NCBI GenBank assembly: GCA_963691705.1
Contig: OY829541.1
Location: 49,558,377 to 49,622,376, forward strand
Reading direction: 5' to 3'
Source: Viola odorata
Lineage: Eukaryota; Streptophyta; Magnoliopsida; Malpighiales; Violaceae
DNA: 64,000 nt
A model generated the notes under the pieces. That model made no database searches. It worked only from the letters and a program-made list of their open reading frames with translations, and was not told the DNA's origin. A program made the position numbers and the translations under genes. This document shows, piece by piece, positions 46,538-59,050 of this stretch. Position 1 is the first letter of the stretch; every line of letters begins with the position of its first letter.

Positions 46538-47752
46538 ATGGCTACTGCTACGCCGCCGCCGTTCGGTGGTGCAATCCCTAAAGATGTGGAGAGAGGCGTC
46601 AAAGCTCTTCTCAAATGGCGAGCTTCCAAATCCCAAACCCAGAAACCTCAACTACTTGAAAATGACGAATTCGTGTATGTAGTCTTAACCCTAAAAAAAA
46701 TCCCTCAGCTGCAGCAGAGCCGCATTAACCCTTACAAAATCCCTCTGCCTCACCCCATCTTCAACCCTCCTCACGACAACACCGAGCTCTGCTTATTCAT
46801 CGACGATCGCCCCAAATCAGGACTCAACAAAGAAGCAGCCGCTAAGAAGGTCGAAGAAGATGGCATACCCGTGTCGAAAATCATCAAACTTTCCAAGCTT
46901 AGAACTGATTACCGTCCATTTGAGGCTAAGAGGAAACTGTGCGAGTCTTACGATATGTTCTTGGCGGACAAGAGGGTGATTCCACTCTTGCCTAAGATGA
47001 TAGGGAAGGAGTTCTTCAAGAAGAAGAAGATTCCGGTGGGTGTGGATTTGAAGCATAACAATTGGAAGGAGCAGATTGAGAAGGCGTGTGGGTCGGCATT
47101 GTTGTTCTTGAGGTCTGGAACTTGTAGTGTGGTGAAGGTGGGGAGGGTTTCCATGGGGAGAGAGGCGATTGTTGAGAATGTTGTGGCTGCTATTAATGGG
47201 ATTGCTGATGCGGTGCCCAGGAAGTGGGGTGGCATTAGATCATTTCATCTCAAGTTGCTGGAGAGCTTGGCTTTGCCTGTTTATCAGGCAGTTCCTGACT
47301 TGACATTAAAAATTGGTGTTCCTAAAGCCAAGGAAAGTGTTGATAACAATAAGGACGTGGAGAAAGAGAAAGAGAAGGCGGATGACAGTAAGAAGAAGCA
47401 GAAGCAGAAGGGAAGAATGCAGGAGGTTAGGTATATGGATGCAAGTTCCATTGATGAGGATGTACTTGGGAATGATGATGAGGAAGAGGGTGATGATGAG
47501 GATGATAAAGGCGTCGCTGATTTAGTCGGTAAGAAGCGAAAGAGTGGAGCTAAAGTGAAACCTGAGAAGAGAGTTAAGAAACTGGGTCAAGTAAAGCAAA
47601 AGAAAGAGAAAAGTCTTACAGATGAACCTGCTAGCAAGAAGAAGGTGGTAAAGAAGGATAAAATGGTGGTAGAGAGTGAAGAAGCAATAGGAAGAAAAAG
47701 AAAAGGGTCGCTGTGTAATGAATGGCCTCTTTGCTGTGAGACATCCAGGTGA
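46538..47752 (+). CDS. Ribosomal L1 domain-containing protein (RSL1D1-like), single exon
   Basis: 404 codons from the first ATG after the telo-box promoter. Residues ~10-255 match the ribosomal L1 fold as found in plant RSL1D1/Cic1-type proteins: DVERGVKALLKWRASK, INPYKIPLPHPIF, ELCLFIDD, then FLADKRVIPLLPKMIGKEFFK, KKIPVGVDL, CSVVKVGRVSM and FHLKLLESLALPVYQ. The tail (265-404) is strongly charged: Lys/Glu repeats, an acidic run near 303-325, and several KKxK stretches that should send it to the nucleus. Relatives act in the nucleolus in 60S subunit assembly, so that is the likely role. The last ~15 residues (SLCNEWPLCCETSR) are unlike the Lys-rich ends usual in this family, and a small frame change at the 3' end is possible. 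Confidence 0.88.
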   Translation: MATATPPPFGGAIPKDVERGVKALLKWRASKSQTQKPQLLENDEFVYVVLTLKKIPQLQQSRINPYKIPLPHPIFNPPHDNTELCLFIDDRPKSGLNKEAAAKKVEEDGIPVSKIIKLSKLRTDYRPFEAKRKLCESYDMFLADKRVIPLLPKMIGKEFFKKKKIPVGVDLKHNNWKEQIEKACGSALLFLRSGTCSVVKVGRVSMGREAIVENVVAAINGIADAVPRKWGGIRSFHLKLLESLALPVYQAVPDLTLKIGVPKAKESVDNNKDVEKEKEKADDSKKKQKQKGRMQEVRYMDASSIDEDVLGNDDEEEGDDEDDKGVADLVGKKRKSGAKVKPEKRVKKLGQVKQKKEKSLTDEPASKKKVVKKDKMVVESEEAIGRKRKGSLCNEWPLCCETSR

Positions 47753-48898
47753 TCTAGTGATATGTTAAGCTTGTTGTTGGACTTGGGGAAAATTCTTTGT
47801 GGTTATCCCTTTGTCCTTCGGCAGATTTTTGTTGTGAGATTCTATTATTGCAATGGTGTAGTAGTGAACTTTCTTTTTTCCAGTTTAATTTACATTTGAA
47901 AATTTAATACACTTGCTTGCTTGTGCTGTCTATCTTGGTCATGGAGGATGGTAGAATGGCTGGCCTCTTATGTTTTGTTATAGTTTGCCCTTTCGTGTTT
48001 TGAATATTAGGCAGAAGCCTCCACTAATTTGGTCTTATGTCATGTTGTAATTGGATAATCATGATCTAATTTTGTCACACATGCACATGAAATTGTTAAT
48101 TGATCTTCTAATTGTATAACTAAGATAGATCCCCAGCCTCTAAATGCATCGATCGGTTGACAATTGTGATTGAGCTTGATTGTGCCGTTGAGGGCTTATG
48201 TAGCACTGAGTTTGAGAGCTAATCAGCAAAGTGTTTAGGCTTTCAAACTTTCATTTTGAGGAATGCCTGCCATTTCATGCTTATATTTTGATTGACCATA
48301 ATGATACTGCACTATTGTTATCTTGAACTTCATGGATATGTGTTCATGTCGAACCTTGGCCAGTTATCTTCAAGATGTGGTCATAGATTCACAGAGTAAG
48401 GCCATCCGCCGCTGCTATATACACCGACAGACTCTGCGTTTAAGGCATAAGCAAAAAGCCATATTTTGCTCTGATCTTGCAGCTGAAGTATAAAGTTTTT
48501 TTTTCCCAGAAAAATGATGATGGTTCGTCAAAAGCGGCTAACATTTTAAAACAGCGGAGTCAAACTTTATCACCTCCTTCTGTTGTACAGCTTCCATACA
48601 AATCAATCACATTGTCAAACTTTATGAATTTTTCATTTTGTAAGCATAAAGTCATTACAGCATTTTTCAAGATGGGAGGAGGAGGAATGTAAAACCCGAC
48701 GCAGGTCATTCTAGAGATTTACTAGCCGAGTTACTAAGTACTAACTCAACACCACATCTCAGTACATAGATGCATCGAAAAAACCCCGGAAAACAAAACC
48801 GAAACATTAACAGCTAGTTTCATGCAGTGATCTAATGACGGCGACCATAAATTAGTGAACCTTATAATTCTCCGTTTTCATGGCGAACCACATTACTG
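47753..48898. other. 3' flanks of two convergent genes
   Basis: Lies between the plus-strand L1-domain gene and the minus-strand SSL gene, so it holds both 3' untranslated regions. No further gene or repeat is seen. Confidence 0.5.
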
Positions 48899-51099
48899 TC
48901 ACAAATCATGAACACCAATAAAAGGCACTAATACCGATCCGATCCACAGCTTCCCATCTTTCTCTTCCACTTCACTAATATATCTCATCGTCTTCCCTTC
49001 ACTATCTTCTAAAACGTCCAAAACTTTTCCGTCCTCACTCAGCTTTACCGCTGTGGCGTGCGGCTTTCCTCCCACTAGGAGTGAATGCAGTTGTTTGAAG
49101 TCAAGTGGAAACTTTAGTAATGCCTTCCCAATTCCTAAATTTATCATAACCAGCTTCGCAAATAACCCTTTTTTGGCATGCAAAGCTACCCAGAACTCCC
49201 CTTTTGAATTCCTCCTGATGTTGTCTGGAAATCCTGGAAGTTCGGCAAAAACATCAACCTTCCCGGCCTTAGGACCACTGAGCCAGAACCTTGCTACCGA
49301 ACACGTACTGGTTTCAGTTGTAAGAACAAAGGACTGATCCTTGCCTAATGCTACGCCATTGGCAAAAGCGAGGCCCTGCAGCAAGACTGTTACTTCTTTA
49401 CTTGATATATCATACTTCAGTAGTCTCCCGGTCCGGTCCTCGTTCAATATAGAGGACATAAACTGCCTGCCAGTTTTGTAAGCGAACATAAATTAAAAGA
49501 ATATCATCACACAAGTAGAAGAATCGGTTTTCCCACAACTTATTAGCAAATGCCAGCACCATTGTGCTTAATTTACCTTCTTTGAAAAATTGTGCTGGTA
49601 TCTGTGAAGTAGATGGCATCTTTCTGCTCATCGATGTCCAAATCATTGGTAAAGCACAACGGTTTGCCTCCAACTTCAGTGACCAGTGGAGTTGCTAAAC
49701 CTCCAGTAGGACCAACCACCAGAAGACCAAAGTAGGCATCAGCAATGTATAGATCTCCAGTTTTCTTATGAAATCGAAGTCCTAGTGGCCTCCCACACAC
49801 ATGCTCCAGTTCAGGTGCAAACGGGCGAGAGCATATTGTCCTGGGCATTGTTTGGATTTCATCAAATATACAACGCATTAAGTAAGTAGTGTCGAGAATA
49901 TACAACAACAATCCAGCACCATAAGTTAATGTATACTTATAATAGAAGTCTTGCAATGAAACAGGAATTCACAACATATAAAGCACACAATTCAATTAGG
50001 GATAAAGGAAAATAAAAGGCTTCCAGTAATTTCATGTAAGGCAAAATGTAGGAAGGTGGTAGTTATGTTCATAAGACCTAAAAGATTTTCATAACTCAAA
50101 TTAGCAATGAAACAAGTCATCTAATCGGATGGGAGGTGCATGTCCTGGTCGGAGTCAGTGAAATTGAAGGATAGAATCGTCCTAATTCGTGTGAGCAGGA
50201 CCTGCAAAGGTGCCAGAGGGAACTCCCAACGAAGATACTCCGTACTCAAGTCAGTTAGGTATTCAAATAAGTGACAAGATAACTACAATGGGTTACTTAG
50301 TGTGGTGAGTGAGAACTCTCATTGTGTTCAATATGGTGTGCTGGTTATAAGTGATAATTTAAGCACATCTCTCTCTCCACATGATAATTGACATGTAAGC
50401 ATGTATAATACCAATGCCCAGTGATGAGTTTGGAACAGAAGGACATCACTCAATAACTCACAAATTGGTTGTACAAAAACAAAAAAAAGTCATAATTTGG
50501 ATAACCTAGCCCTGCACTTGTCGAGAATTCTCAATTAGTCTCGTGTATCAACAAAACCTCAAATTCCACATTCAATTTATCTCAACTATCACCCATTGTT
50601 ATTTTCAATTATTAAAAAAAAAAAAAAAATCGCAACATGGAGTTAATTGTCACAAATTTATCAAATCATATGTATAATTTGATATTTAATTGATTCAGAT
50701 ATCCAATTGAGAATTCTGGACAGATATAGCTGCTAAAAGTTCACTATAACCAAAACCCAAATCGATTCATCCATTTGAAATCAGGGTAAAAAAAAGGGAA
50801 CCCAAGTTGGCTTTTGACCTGTTTGAGGAGGTGTGGGCGAAATCGGCCCACCCAATTTCATCTCCTTGCCACTTGAGGATTCTGCCATCAGCAACTCCGG
50901 TGTAGGGTCCTTCCCCATTCCGGCCGAATGCCAGACTCTCGGGTCCTAGGGCTCCAGTGACATGGATAAGCTTTGCAGAGCGAAGATGGTCGTGCGATCC
51001 TGGTATGGCGGGTGGCGCGAACAGAGTGTCACGATTATAAGTTGCGAGGAGTGCCACCAGCGCAACTGTAGCAGCAGCCAATGTCAGATTTCTATTCAT
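48899..51099 (-). CDS. Strictosidine-synthase-like protein (SSL, six-bladed beta-propeller), complete, 3 exons
   Basis: Exons 51099-50819, 49840-49577 and 49466-48899 join in phase at AGG codons with GT..AG borders, giving 370 codons. Residues 5-20 form a hydrophobic signal-anchor (LAAATVALVALLA), followed by IPGSHDHLRSAKLIHVTGALGPESLAF, the usual N-terminus of plant SSL proteins. Propeller strands follow: GEGPYTGVADGRILKW, HVCGRPLGLRF, GDLYIADAYFGL, FTNDLDIDE, IYFTDTST, GLAFANGVAL and LPGFPDNIRRNSKGEFWVAL. An NRT sequon spans the exon 1/2 junction. Relatives are annotated as strictosidine synthase-like or adipocyte membrane-associated proteins. They sit in the secretory pathway, most lack the catalytic Glu of true strictosidine synthase, and no alkaloid role should be assumed. 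The gene looks functional. Confidence 0.92.
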
Positions 51100-51150
51100 G
51101 GATTCTTCTTCTTCTTTTTCTTTTCGGTTTGGTGGGTAGGATTCTTATAG

Positions 51151-53681
51151 TCATCTGATTTTATGGACAGTGCTGGCAACTATCAATCCCTCAAAATGAC
51201 ACGTGCAAAGCCACAAATGTCTCACCGGAAATTGGCTCGATAACCTTAATTCTTACGGTTTTGTTTGCATTTGCACTAATTTTGTCCGACTTTTTTTTCC
51301 CTTTTTAGAATACCGAGTAAGAAAAATGACTTCTTCGTTATAACTATTTTCAATTTTTACTTTTTTTTTTACATTCAAAATTCTATTACTAATATTTACA
51401 ATAAAAGTAGTAAAATTCTAGGTAGGAGAAATTCTCGTGAATTAAAAATGTAAGTTAAAGGAGTAAGTTGTATTTGTAAAAATTAGTGAATGAAATTATT
51501 GATAAAAAGAAAGTAGTGAAATTGGTTAAAAACAAGTTATTTTTTCTACTTTAATTTAAAGTTAATAAACCAAATATCATATTTGTAAGATTGTAAATCT
51601 ATTTATTTTTTATTTGTGAGTTTTGGCCTTTATTTCATGATTTTCTGTTCCAAACACATTGGGCTTCATGCATCTTTAGTAAAGTGGGCCTAATTCGATA
51701 TGGGAAAGAAACAACCGGCTGGCTGTTTGAGTTGTGACTCGGCCCATTAGCTCCAACAGTTAGGCACTCCCCCATTAATAACTGGGCCTTAACCGTTAAC
51801 CCACATCGTCCAAGTGGCTCTTTGACGGGTACTCTCGCTAACATGAGCTCTCATGTTGTTACATGGGCCTCGGCCCATTAAGCTTTACTCTTCACCCTCT
51901 TTGTATGTGGTAGCTTTTCCCCTCCCCTTCTTTTTTATCCAAAACTCACCTTACCTTGTTTGTATGATTTCAATTTTCTAGTCTCCTCAGTTGTCCTCTC
52001 TGCCCAGGAAACTCTGGTAGACTATCAAACTACAAATATATAAGTTTTCATCATTAAAAGACTACAAGTATCTACATTTTCATTGTTAGATTGTTAGACT
52101 ACAAGAATATATTATTTTATTACTATTTTTACATTGTTAGTGGAGTAATTTTCTACTATCATCCAATGTTCTTTCTTAATTCCTCTCTCTTATTCTCGTC
52201 GCATTGATTAATTTGGTAGTTTTTGTGGTAACAAGTGACAAGACATGTACACATGAACAGTGTTGGATAGCCCCACAATCACAATGGCTTTTTTCCAATG
52301 TTCTTCAGAAAAAAAGCAGAGTACTTGACCCACAATAGCCGGCAAGAATCATGATTCCTGAAAGCTCCCAATTTACAAAAGGATCTTTTGTTTCGGAATG
52401 GCAAAATCCTTCTTTTTTTCTCTGCGAGATGGGTAAAATGGGTCCACGTGGAAGTTCATGTCCAATCTATTTAAAATTACATTCTAATTTCCCTTACCAT
52501 ATATTCAGTGATCAAAATCGCTTCTTTTTCTTTGCTTATGTTAGAACTACATATATGGTGAAGAAAAGTAAAAGGCAATCCTAAACACACCTTTCTACAT
52601 CGTCTCAATTCTCCATATCCCCCTATAATTTCTCTCTTTCCCTTTCCAAACAGTTGATCAATATACTACCAGTAAACGCCAATTTGCAACACAACACCTA
52701 AAATGGTTTTGTTCTTTTATTTACCTTTTGCTTTTTGGCTTTGGCTTTTGGCTTTTGGCTTTTGCTTTCCACACACCGTTAAATTAATGAGTGGGATCTG
52801 CGCAATTTCATTTTCACTCCATTCATTCACGCCCATGCCGTGCAACACTCCTAAATGAACGGTAAAAAAACTTAAACATATCTTCCTAATTATTTTTCTT
52901 CTAGATAGTCTATAAAATAACAGTTGCTCATTTAACATTCTCTATCTCATTGGTCCACGTCATCAAGTGGTTAGACTCGTTATCTCCTTGTGTTGTGTTA
53001 TTACAAAATGAATCAATTATCGTTAATATTTGTTTAATTAAAATGGGCTTGTTTAATTGGACGAACTAATTGATGGGGGTTAGGATACGTTTATATACAC
53101 ATAATCCTACCTTATTAATGAATTAGAGGTTTCGAGTTTGAGTATATAGTTACGTTAAAACTTGTAAGAGAAAGTTTTATCGCCCTTCAAGGTTCTGCTC
53201 GACTCAAGTTTTAAATAATCGACACCTAACGTAGTGACCGGAAATCCTAACAAGAAAAAATCTAAAAAATTTAATTAGTGATATTGCAAAATCTTAAATG
53301 AGTTGAATTCCACGCCCTCAAAGTAATAATGGTTAGCAGTAGGTCAACCCTAAAAATGGAATGAAATTTAATTAAATACTTAGTACTGATTAAAGTGAAT
53401 TTTCTTAGATACGCTTTAGCGCATGAAAAGATACGGGCAAGCAGTGGACTTTACCTAATCAAAACCGATAAATTTTCTAATAATGTGTCGTATAATAGAA
53501 CTACGTCTCGGAATAGGACGTCTTTTTTTCTTTTATGGTAATTGGTTTACTGTCGGGTACTTTTTTCACATTTGGAAAACAAAACAAAAAACAAAAGCAA
53601 ATCGGTGCTTAAATACGAAGAATATATGTAGAAGCATGTGTAAGTGGAAACATGGTTGATTCGATTTTTATATGAGATTTA
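51151..53681. other. Intergenic, AT-rich, nothing gene-like
   Basis: The only repeat noticed is a short run of GGCTTTT/TTTTGGC units at 52727-52765. TGGGCC-type motifs occur at 51685-51880 without an ORF next to them. Confidence 0.45.
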
Positions 53682-53683
53682 TA

Positions 53684-53944
53684 CTCTTTCAGTTTTTAAA
53701 TAAAGGTCATTTTGAGTATTAATACACGTAACGAAAAAATCGAGATTTTTTATGACTATTCTACCCTTAATGATTTTAATATTTACAAAAATGTCATTCT
53801 TTCTGATCCGAAAATAAAATTCAGAGAAGTAAGAAGGGGGTAAAACAGTAATTTTACCGGATAAAACATATTAGAATACGAAAATGTCATTTGTTTGAGA
53901 ACAAGAAAAAAAACCAAAACGACGTTAGTTTAAGGACAGAGGGA
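53684..53944. mobile_element. Stowaway-like MITE (261 bp)
   Basis: The ends CTCTTTCAGTTTTTAAA and (minus strand) CTCCCTCTGTCCTTAAA are imperfect inverted repeats flanked by TA on each side. The next ~15 bases also pair imperfectly. Confidence 0.7.
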
Positions 53945-53946
53945 GT

Positions 53947-55103
53947 ATATTTTACTTTTTAACCGACTAATTTAATATTAATATGATTAATTTTAATTCA
54001 ATAAATACAAAAGGGACAATTGTGTAGTTTTATATTTGACTAATCACATGCTTACGTACTATCATTTGCCCACGATATGCGCCTAAGACCTAATTACTAT
54101 TATTATTCTTATTATTAGAGTATATATATCTTTTGTAATTAGGCAACAAGACCTACTTAATAACATGTGCACAATATATATATAACTAATATTTATTTGT
54201 CAAATATTCTCTCCCACGAGAGATCTTGAAGTACAACTGTATCTTTTATAACTATTTTTTTTTTCCGAGAAGCTTTCATAACTTAATAGACTTTGGTGAA
54301 GGGGTTCAATGCATCTGTACTGTAAGATGTCATGTATATTTATTCATTGATCTCATAATTAACAAGAAAATAAAATAAAAAGAATAGTAGTTACACCTTC
54401 CACCTCTTGATTAAATAAATGGTCAATATTAGGTCTAACTTCCGGTCTTGATTAGTTGTATATATCTAAAACTCTAATTATCTATATATCTGTAAAGATG
54501 ATTTCAAGTAGTTTGAACTCTTGTTCGATAGGTTCTTACCAACCTAATTCACATAACTTTTTATGTCTGATTGTTATTAGCGTGCGAATTTTGAAAGTTA
54601 TCGTTAAAAAAAATAAAATAGCGCCTCAATCATTATCGTTAAATGTTGAATGATAAAAAAATGCTTGTTCCTATATACACAAGTACAAGAACTCTTCTAT
54701 ATACAAGTATATATAAAAATATTTTTTAGCTACGGAAGTTGTTAAAGTGTTGTTATCTAATATTAGGGTGTTAATTATGAGTGAATTATATCTTATCTTG
54801 CCAAACTTAATTTTGTCTTTTGTTTGACAATATTTAATTAATCAAGTTTTAAAACATATTATTAACTTCCCGGGTTCGCATGTCATTATTCAAATCTTAG
54901 ATGATTGATGATTGATCATGGTGATATGGTGGACCGACGGTCCACCCTATCAAGTTACAAATGATAACAATTCTGAGCGTGTCGACTTTGTCACCTCGTT
55001 GACATTGACCTAATTAATACTGTTCTCATCATTATATACAAGTCAAATAATTAAAAAAAACTACTACTAATAATTATTATTCGTAACTTAAAGTCTAAGA
55101 TAT
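53947..55103. other. Intergenic, AT-rich, nothing recognised
   Basis: No ORF, element end or repeat that I can support. Confidence 0.4.
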
Positions 55104-55105
55104 TA

Positions 55106-55692
55106 CTCTCTCCGGTCCGGTTTAAATATCGTTTGGAGGACCGGGCATGGAGATTAAGGAAATACTGTTATGTTTGCTTATTCTATCATATTGTCTTTGT
55201 GTTCTCTTCTTATTTACCACATTGCCAGTCCCAAATCTTAGCTATGGTTCTTTCTAAATTAAAATCGGATCGGAATGGATTGTGAAAATGGAAGCAAAAC
55301 CATGGTTCTTTCAAAATCTCAACCATGAATTGTAAAAATGGAAGCAAAATTAAAATCTCAGCATGGTTCTTTCAAAATCAAAACCAAATCCGGATAGATT
55401 GTGAAAATGGAAGCAAAACCGGTTCTTTCAAAATCTTAGCCATGCATCTTTCAGAATCAAAACTATAGATTGTGAAAATGGGAGTAAAATCAAATCTCAG
55501 CCATAGTTCTTTCAAAATCAAAATTAGATTAAAATCAAAACCAGATGAAGAAATTAGCGGAGGAATGACTGATGATGACCAGAGGCAAAATGATCAGACA
55601 AACGCGAAAAATATCTTGGGAAGCGAGAACGACATTCATTTCCAGTCCCAAACAAAATATCTTAAACGACATTTAAACCGAACGAAAGAGAG
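55106..55692. mobile_element. Stowaway-like MITE (587 bp) with internal tandem repeats
   Basis: The ends CTCTCTCCGGTCCGGTTTAAAT and (minus strand) CTCTCTTTCGTTCGGTTTAAAT, flanked by TA. The middle (55250-55530) has 4-5 degenerate copies of ATGGTTCTTTCAAAATC..GATTGTGAAAATGGAAGC. The short frame across it is repeat-derived. Confidence 0.7.
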
Positions 55693-55849
55693 TAATTAAT
55701 TAATAAATTATTCTTCCTTTGCATTAATTCGTAAGCATCGTTAAGTCAAAATCAAAAGATTCAACAACATTGTTTTCTGTTAGTTACATTAGATTAATTC
55801 CATGGTTTTACAAAACCATCATATACTAAAATTAATTACTAATTATATA

Positions 55850-55975
55850 CTCCTTCTGATGCAAATTAAATGACTTCCTCGCATACTAATATTCAGTATG
55901 TTTAACACTAAAAATACAAGTAAAATGAACAGTAAAAATAAATCTTAAAATGACGTTTATTTCCCCCGGAGGGAG
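55850..55975. mobile_element. Stowaway-like MITE (126 bp)
   Basis: The ends CTCCTTCTGATGCAAATTAA and (minus strand) CTCCCTCCGGGGGAAATAAA, flanked by TA. Confidence 0.65.
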
Positions 55976-55977
55976 TA

Positions 55978-56857
55978 ATATGGACTGAATAATTTACATG
56001 AAATACAATCGTCAGTCGTATATATGTTTAGTGTAATTGTATCCCATACGGAACCCTCGGGCCCAAAGTGAGAATAATGGCCAAATCTTTCAAAACCTAT
56101 TAAGATTTTGTGGAGCACAAAATGTTCCTAACCTAATTGGGTTATTTGGCAGCATATAAACGAACACATCACGTGTTGGGGGATAGCCATGTAATAATTT
56201 TCTCCTAACACAATTTAATATATTAATCGTTTCAAAAATCAAAATAAAGGGTCAACTCTTCGAAACAAAAATCTTAAGCACATTTATTATCGTAACAGTA
56301 ATAGGTACTTTTATTCCTTGTATTATTGGTCAACGGTAAAATATCTCCTGTATTTTGAATTTTTTAATTTCACTTCTAAATTATTTTTTGGGGGGCAGTC
56401 TACTCTTAAATTAGTTTTTTCATCAAGTCACTTATGGACATACGTACGAAATTTTACAACCGATCTCTCTTCTTCTTTTTTCCTCTGACACTCAAAATGT
56501 CATTTTTTAACTCTTATTTTCTTTATTATTTGTTTTTTTCTTCTAAAATTAAATTTTAAATTTATCGTTATTTCAGCGAACAAGATGAATATTGTAATAA
56601 AATTAATAATCTGAATGATATTCTTTTTATATTTTACATTATTGTATCCATTTTTACGTTATTTATTACTTTTATGGACGAGAGGATGGAGTATACCATT
56701 AGTGAAGTTGACAAAAAAAACAAACAGAAAGGGTAATTGCACCCAAAAACAAATAGTTTAGGGGTGAAATTAATAAATTAAAAGTCCACGGAGTTTTTTT
56801 ATATTGACCAATAGTACAATGGGATAAAGCACCTATTACCCTTATCATAAAAACTAT
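55978..56857. other. Intergenic, AT-rich, nothing recognised
   Basis: Two stretches (about 56330-56420 and 56700-56840) resemble each other in inverted orientation (GGTCAACGGTAAAATATC.. against ..GGATAAAGCACCTATTACC and AATTTCACTTCTAAA against GGGGTGAAATTAATAAA). They may be the ends of another decayed inverted-repeat element, but no target duplication was seen. Confidence 0.35.
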
Positions 56858-56859
56858 TA

Positions 56860-57111
56860 TTCCCTCCAAATTCTAATAAATATCGTTTTGAATCCGAGCA
56901 CGTTTATTAATAAAATGATTGGTGTGAAACTACCAAGGTTGTTTATTACCTTTCTATTCTTACTGGTTCTTTTATTTATGATAATATGAGCTACACAACT
57001 ACATAAAATTGCAATGAAATGAGGATATAATGGTATAAAGAGCAAGAAAACACTATCTAATTTGGCCCCAAATTTTGACCCCAAATATGAATTTATTAAA
57101 ATAGGGAGGAG
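56860..57111. mobile_element. Stowaway-like MITE (252 bp)
   Basis: The ends TTCCCTCCAAATTCTAATAA and (minus strand) CTCCTCCCTATTTTAATAAA, flanked by TA. Confidence 0.65.
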
Positions 57112-57113
57112 TA

Positions 57114-58046
57114 AAATATATGCTTATTTACATTTACATTTTCAATTATTCAATAAAATCATTAGTAAAATATTAAAAATGTAAATTTCACATAAATGTT
57201 TATCTTTTACTATTATTTATTAAATTATAACTATATTTTATTCACTTTAATGCTATCACACAATTTTTAGCCATTTTACAGTTTAACAACAGTTTAATAA
57301 ATATTTTAGTAAATACTTTTATATATTAACTTTTACAAATTAACAACAAATTTATTAACCCTAGGGTAAGGGGAACAAATTGATTAAGAGATCAGTTTGA
57401 GTCTTGATCAAAAAGAGAGATTTTTGATTGGATGGCAGGATAGCATAGATGACAAGAGATGATGATGAGTGCTCCACTTTAATGAGCCAACATATATAAG
57501 ATGTGGTACCCAAAACCAAATTTTTAGATTTGGAGATCGAGAAAACTGCAGTGGAGAAGGGACCATGTAGTCATATACATTGATACATATTAGCAAAAAA
57601 ATGCCCAGAAGAGGAGGCAAGAGCGGGACCATGCATTCTTCTTTCTTTGCACAAAAAAGACCAATTTTGCAATCAAGTGTTCTTCTCTGTAGCTGTCTAA
57701 AGTTCTTAATTCTTTCTTTTCTGTTTTAGTTTTAATGTGACAAGAAACAAACCGTGTGGAGACGACTGACCAGACGGTGTGCAGTGCATGCCTCGTTCCT
57801 TCTTCTTGCAGTACTTTCAATTTTCAACAGCCTCTTTCTCGTTTTCTTTTGCTTGCAACCGGCCATGCCCATCACGGTCCATAGTCTTGATTAAAAGCTT
57901 ACCATTTACCCTTTTTTTCTTTAACCATAAAGGAGTACTGCTTACTTTTGAATTTTGGATGCATGCAGATCAATGGTAAAATGAATAATATATCCCATGC
58001 CTCGACATCATGAGTTCCAAAAGCGTACGAGTGTATGGGTAAAAAG
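57114..58046. other. Intergenic, nothing recognised
   Basis: AT-rich up to 57360, then mixed composition. Short open frames here have no recognisable product. Confidence 0.4.
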
Positions 58047-58048
58047 TA

Positions 58049-58245
58049 CTCACTTTGGTTTTTATTATCTGACATTTAGGTTCAAATTATAATTATACCG
58101 TGTAGAAAAAAAATTAAATAAGGCAGCGTCATAACAATAAAAGTAGTAGACAAAAGTAGTTTTTTATACAAAAATCTAAAATGCGTCAATTAATAGAAAA
58201 TTCAATTTTTGAACCAAAACGTCAGATAATAAAAACCAGAAGGAG
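58049..58245. mobile_element. Stowaway-like MITE (197 bp), well-paired ends
   Basis: The left end CTCACTTTGGTTTTTATTAT and the minus-strand right end CTCCTTCTGGTTTTTATTAT continue pairing for ~40 bases (..CTGACrTTTnGGTTCAAA). Flanked by TA. Confidence 0.75.
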
Positions 58246-58331
58246 TAGTAAGTTACGTTAAAAAAGACATATATGTGTCATCTCTTAATTTTATGTTTAA
58301 AGAAACATTTCTCTAGAAATACATATATTTA

Positions 58332-58540
58332 CTACTTTTTTCGGATTTTAATAAAGAGTCTTTTTGGGACATTTTTTAATGAAATAATTAGTTTGGAACT
58401 ACCAAGGTTGTTTGTGACCTTCTTCTCATGCTAGCTCTTTTATTTACGATAATGCTAGCTGCACAATATTTGTGACCTTCTTCACATTAATTTTCGTGTC
58501 TGATTTAAAAACGTCATTTATTAGAATTCGGAGAGAGTAG
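58332..58540. mobile_element. Stowaway-like MITE (209 bp)
   Basis: The ends CTACTTTTTTCGGATTTTAA and (minus strand) CTACTCTCTCCGAATTCTAA, flanked by TA. Confidence 0.7.
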
Positions 58541-59050
58541 TAATTAAGATTAATTTTTTAATTAATAATTGGACAAGATCCCAAGATTGATTCTTTAGGT
58601 GGATGAGATGTGAACGGATCGATCGTAGAGTGATGATGAGCTTTGAGAAGGCAAACGTGCAAGGCTGGTGCTTCGGCAGACAAACGCGCCTCAACATGTC
58701 TTGCCACAATGCCGTGTGTTCTCTACTGTATTTTCTTTATGCCAAAGCAAAAAAAATCAAGAAAACAAGAAATGATACAATTCCTTTTAGTCTAAATATT
58801 AATCTTTAATTGATTGAATTAGAATTTAGAAATAATCATATTCGAGTATTAAAAATTAAATATTTTTAATAAATAATTAATTTATAATCAATGATCAAGT
58901 CAACAATCTTTTCTTTTAAAAAACAGTCAACAATCGTTAATTTAAAAAATAAAAATATCGAATAATTTACACAAAATACTTGTTAATAAATGATGCAAGT
59001 TCTGTGTAGAAGTCAAAGAAAGCTAAAAGCTAACTTTGTAAGAACTCTTA

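Noticed and set aside
48477..48692. 71-codon plus-strand frame between two genes
   Set aside because: Lies in the 3' flanking region with no family match. At most untranslated sequence.
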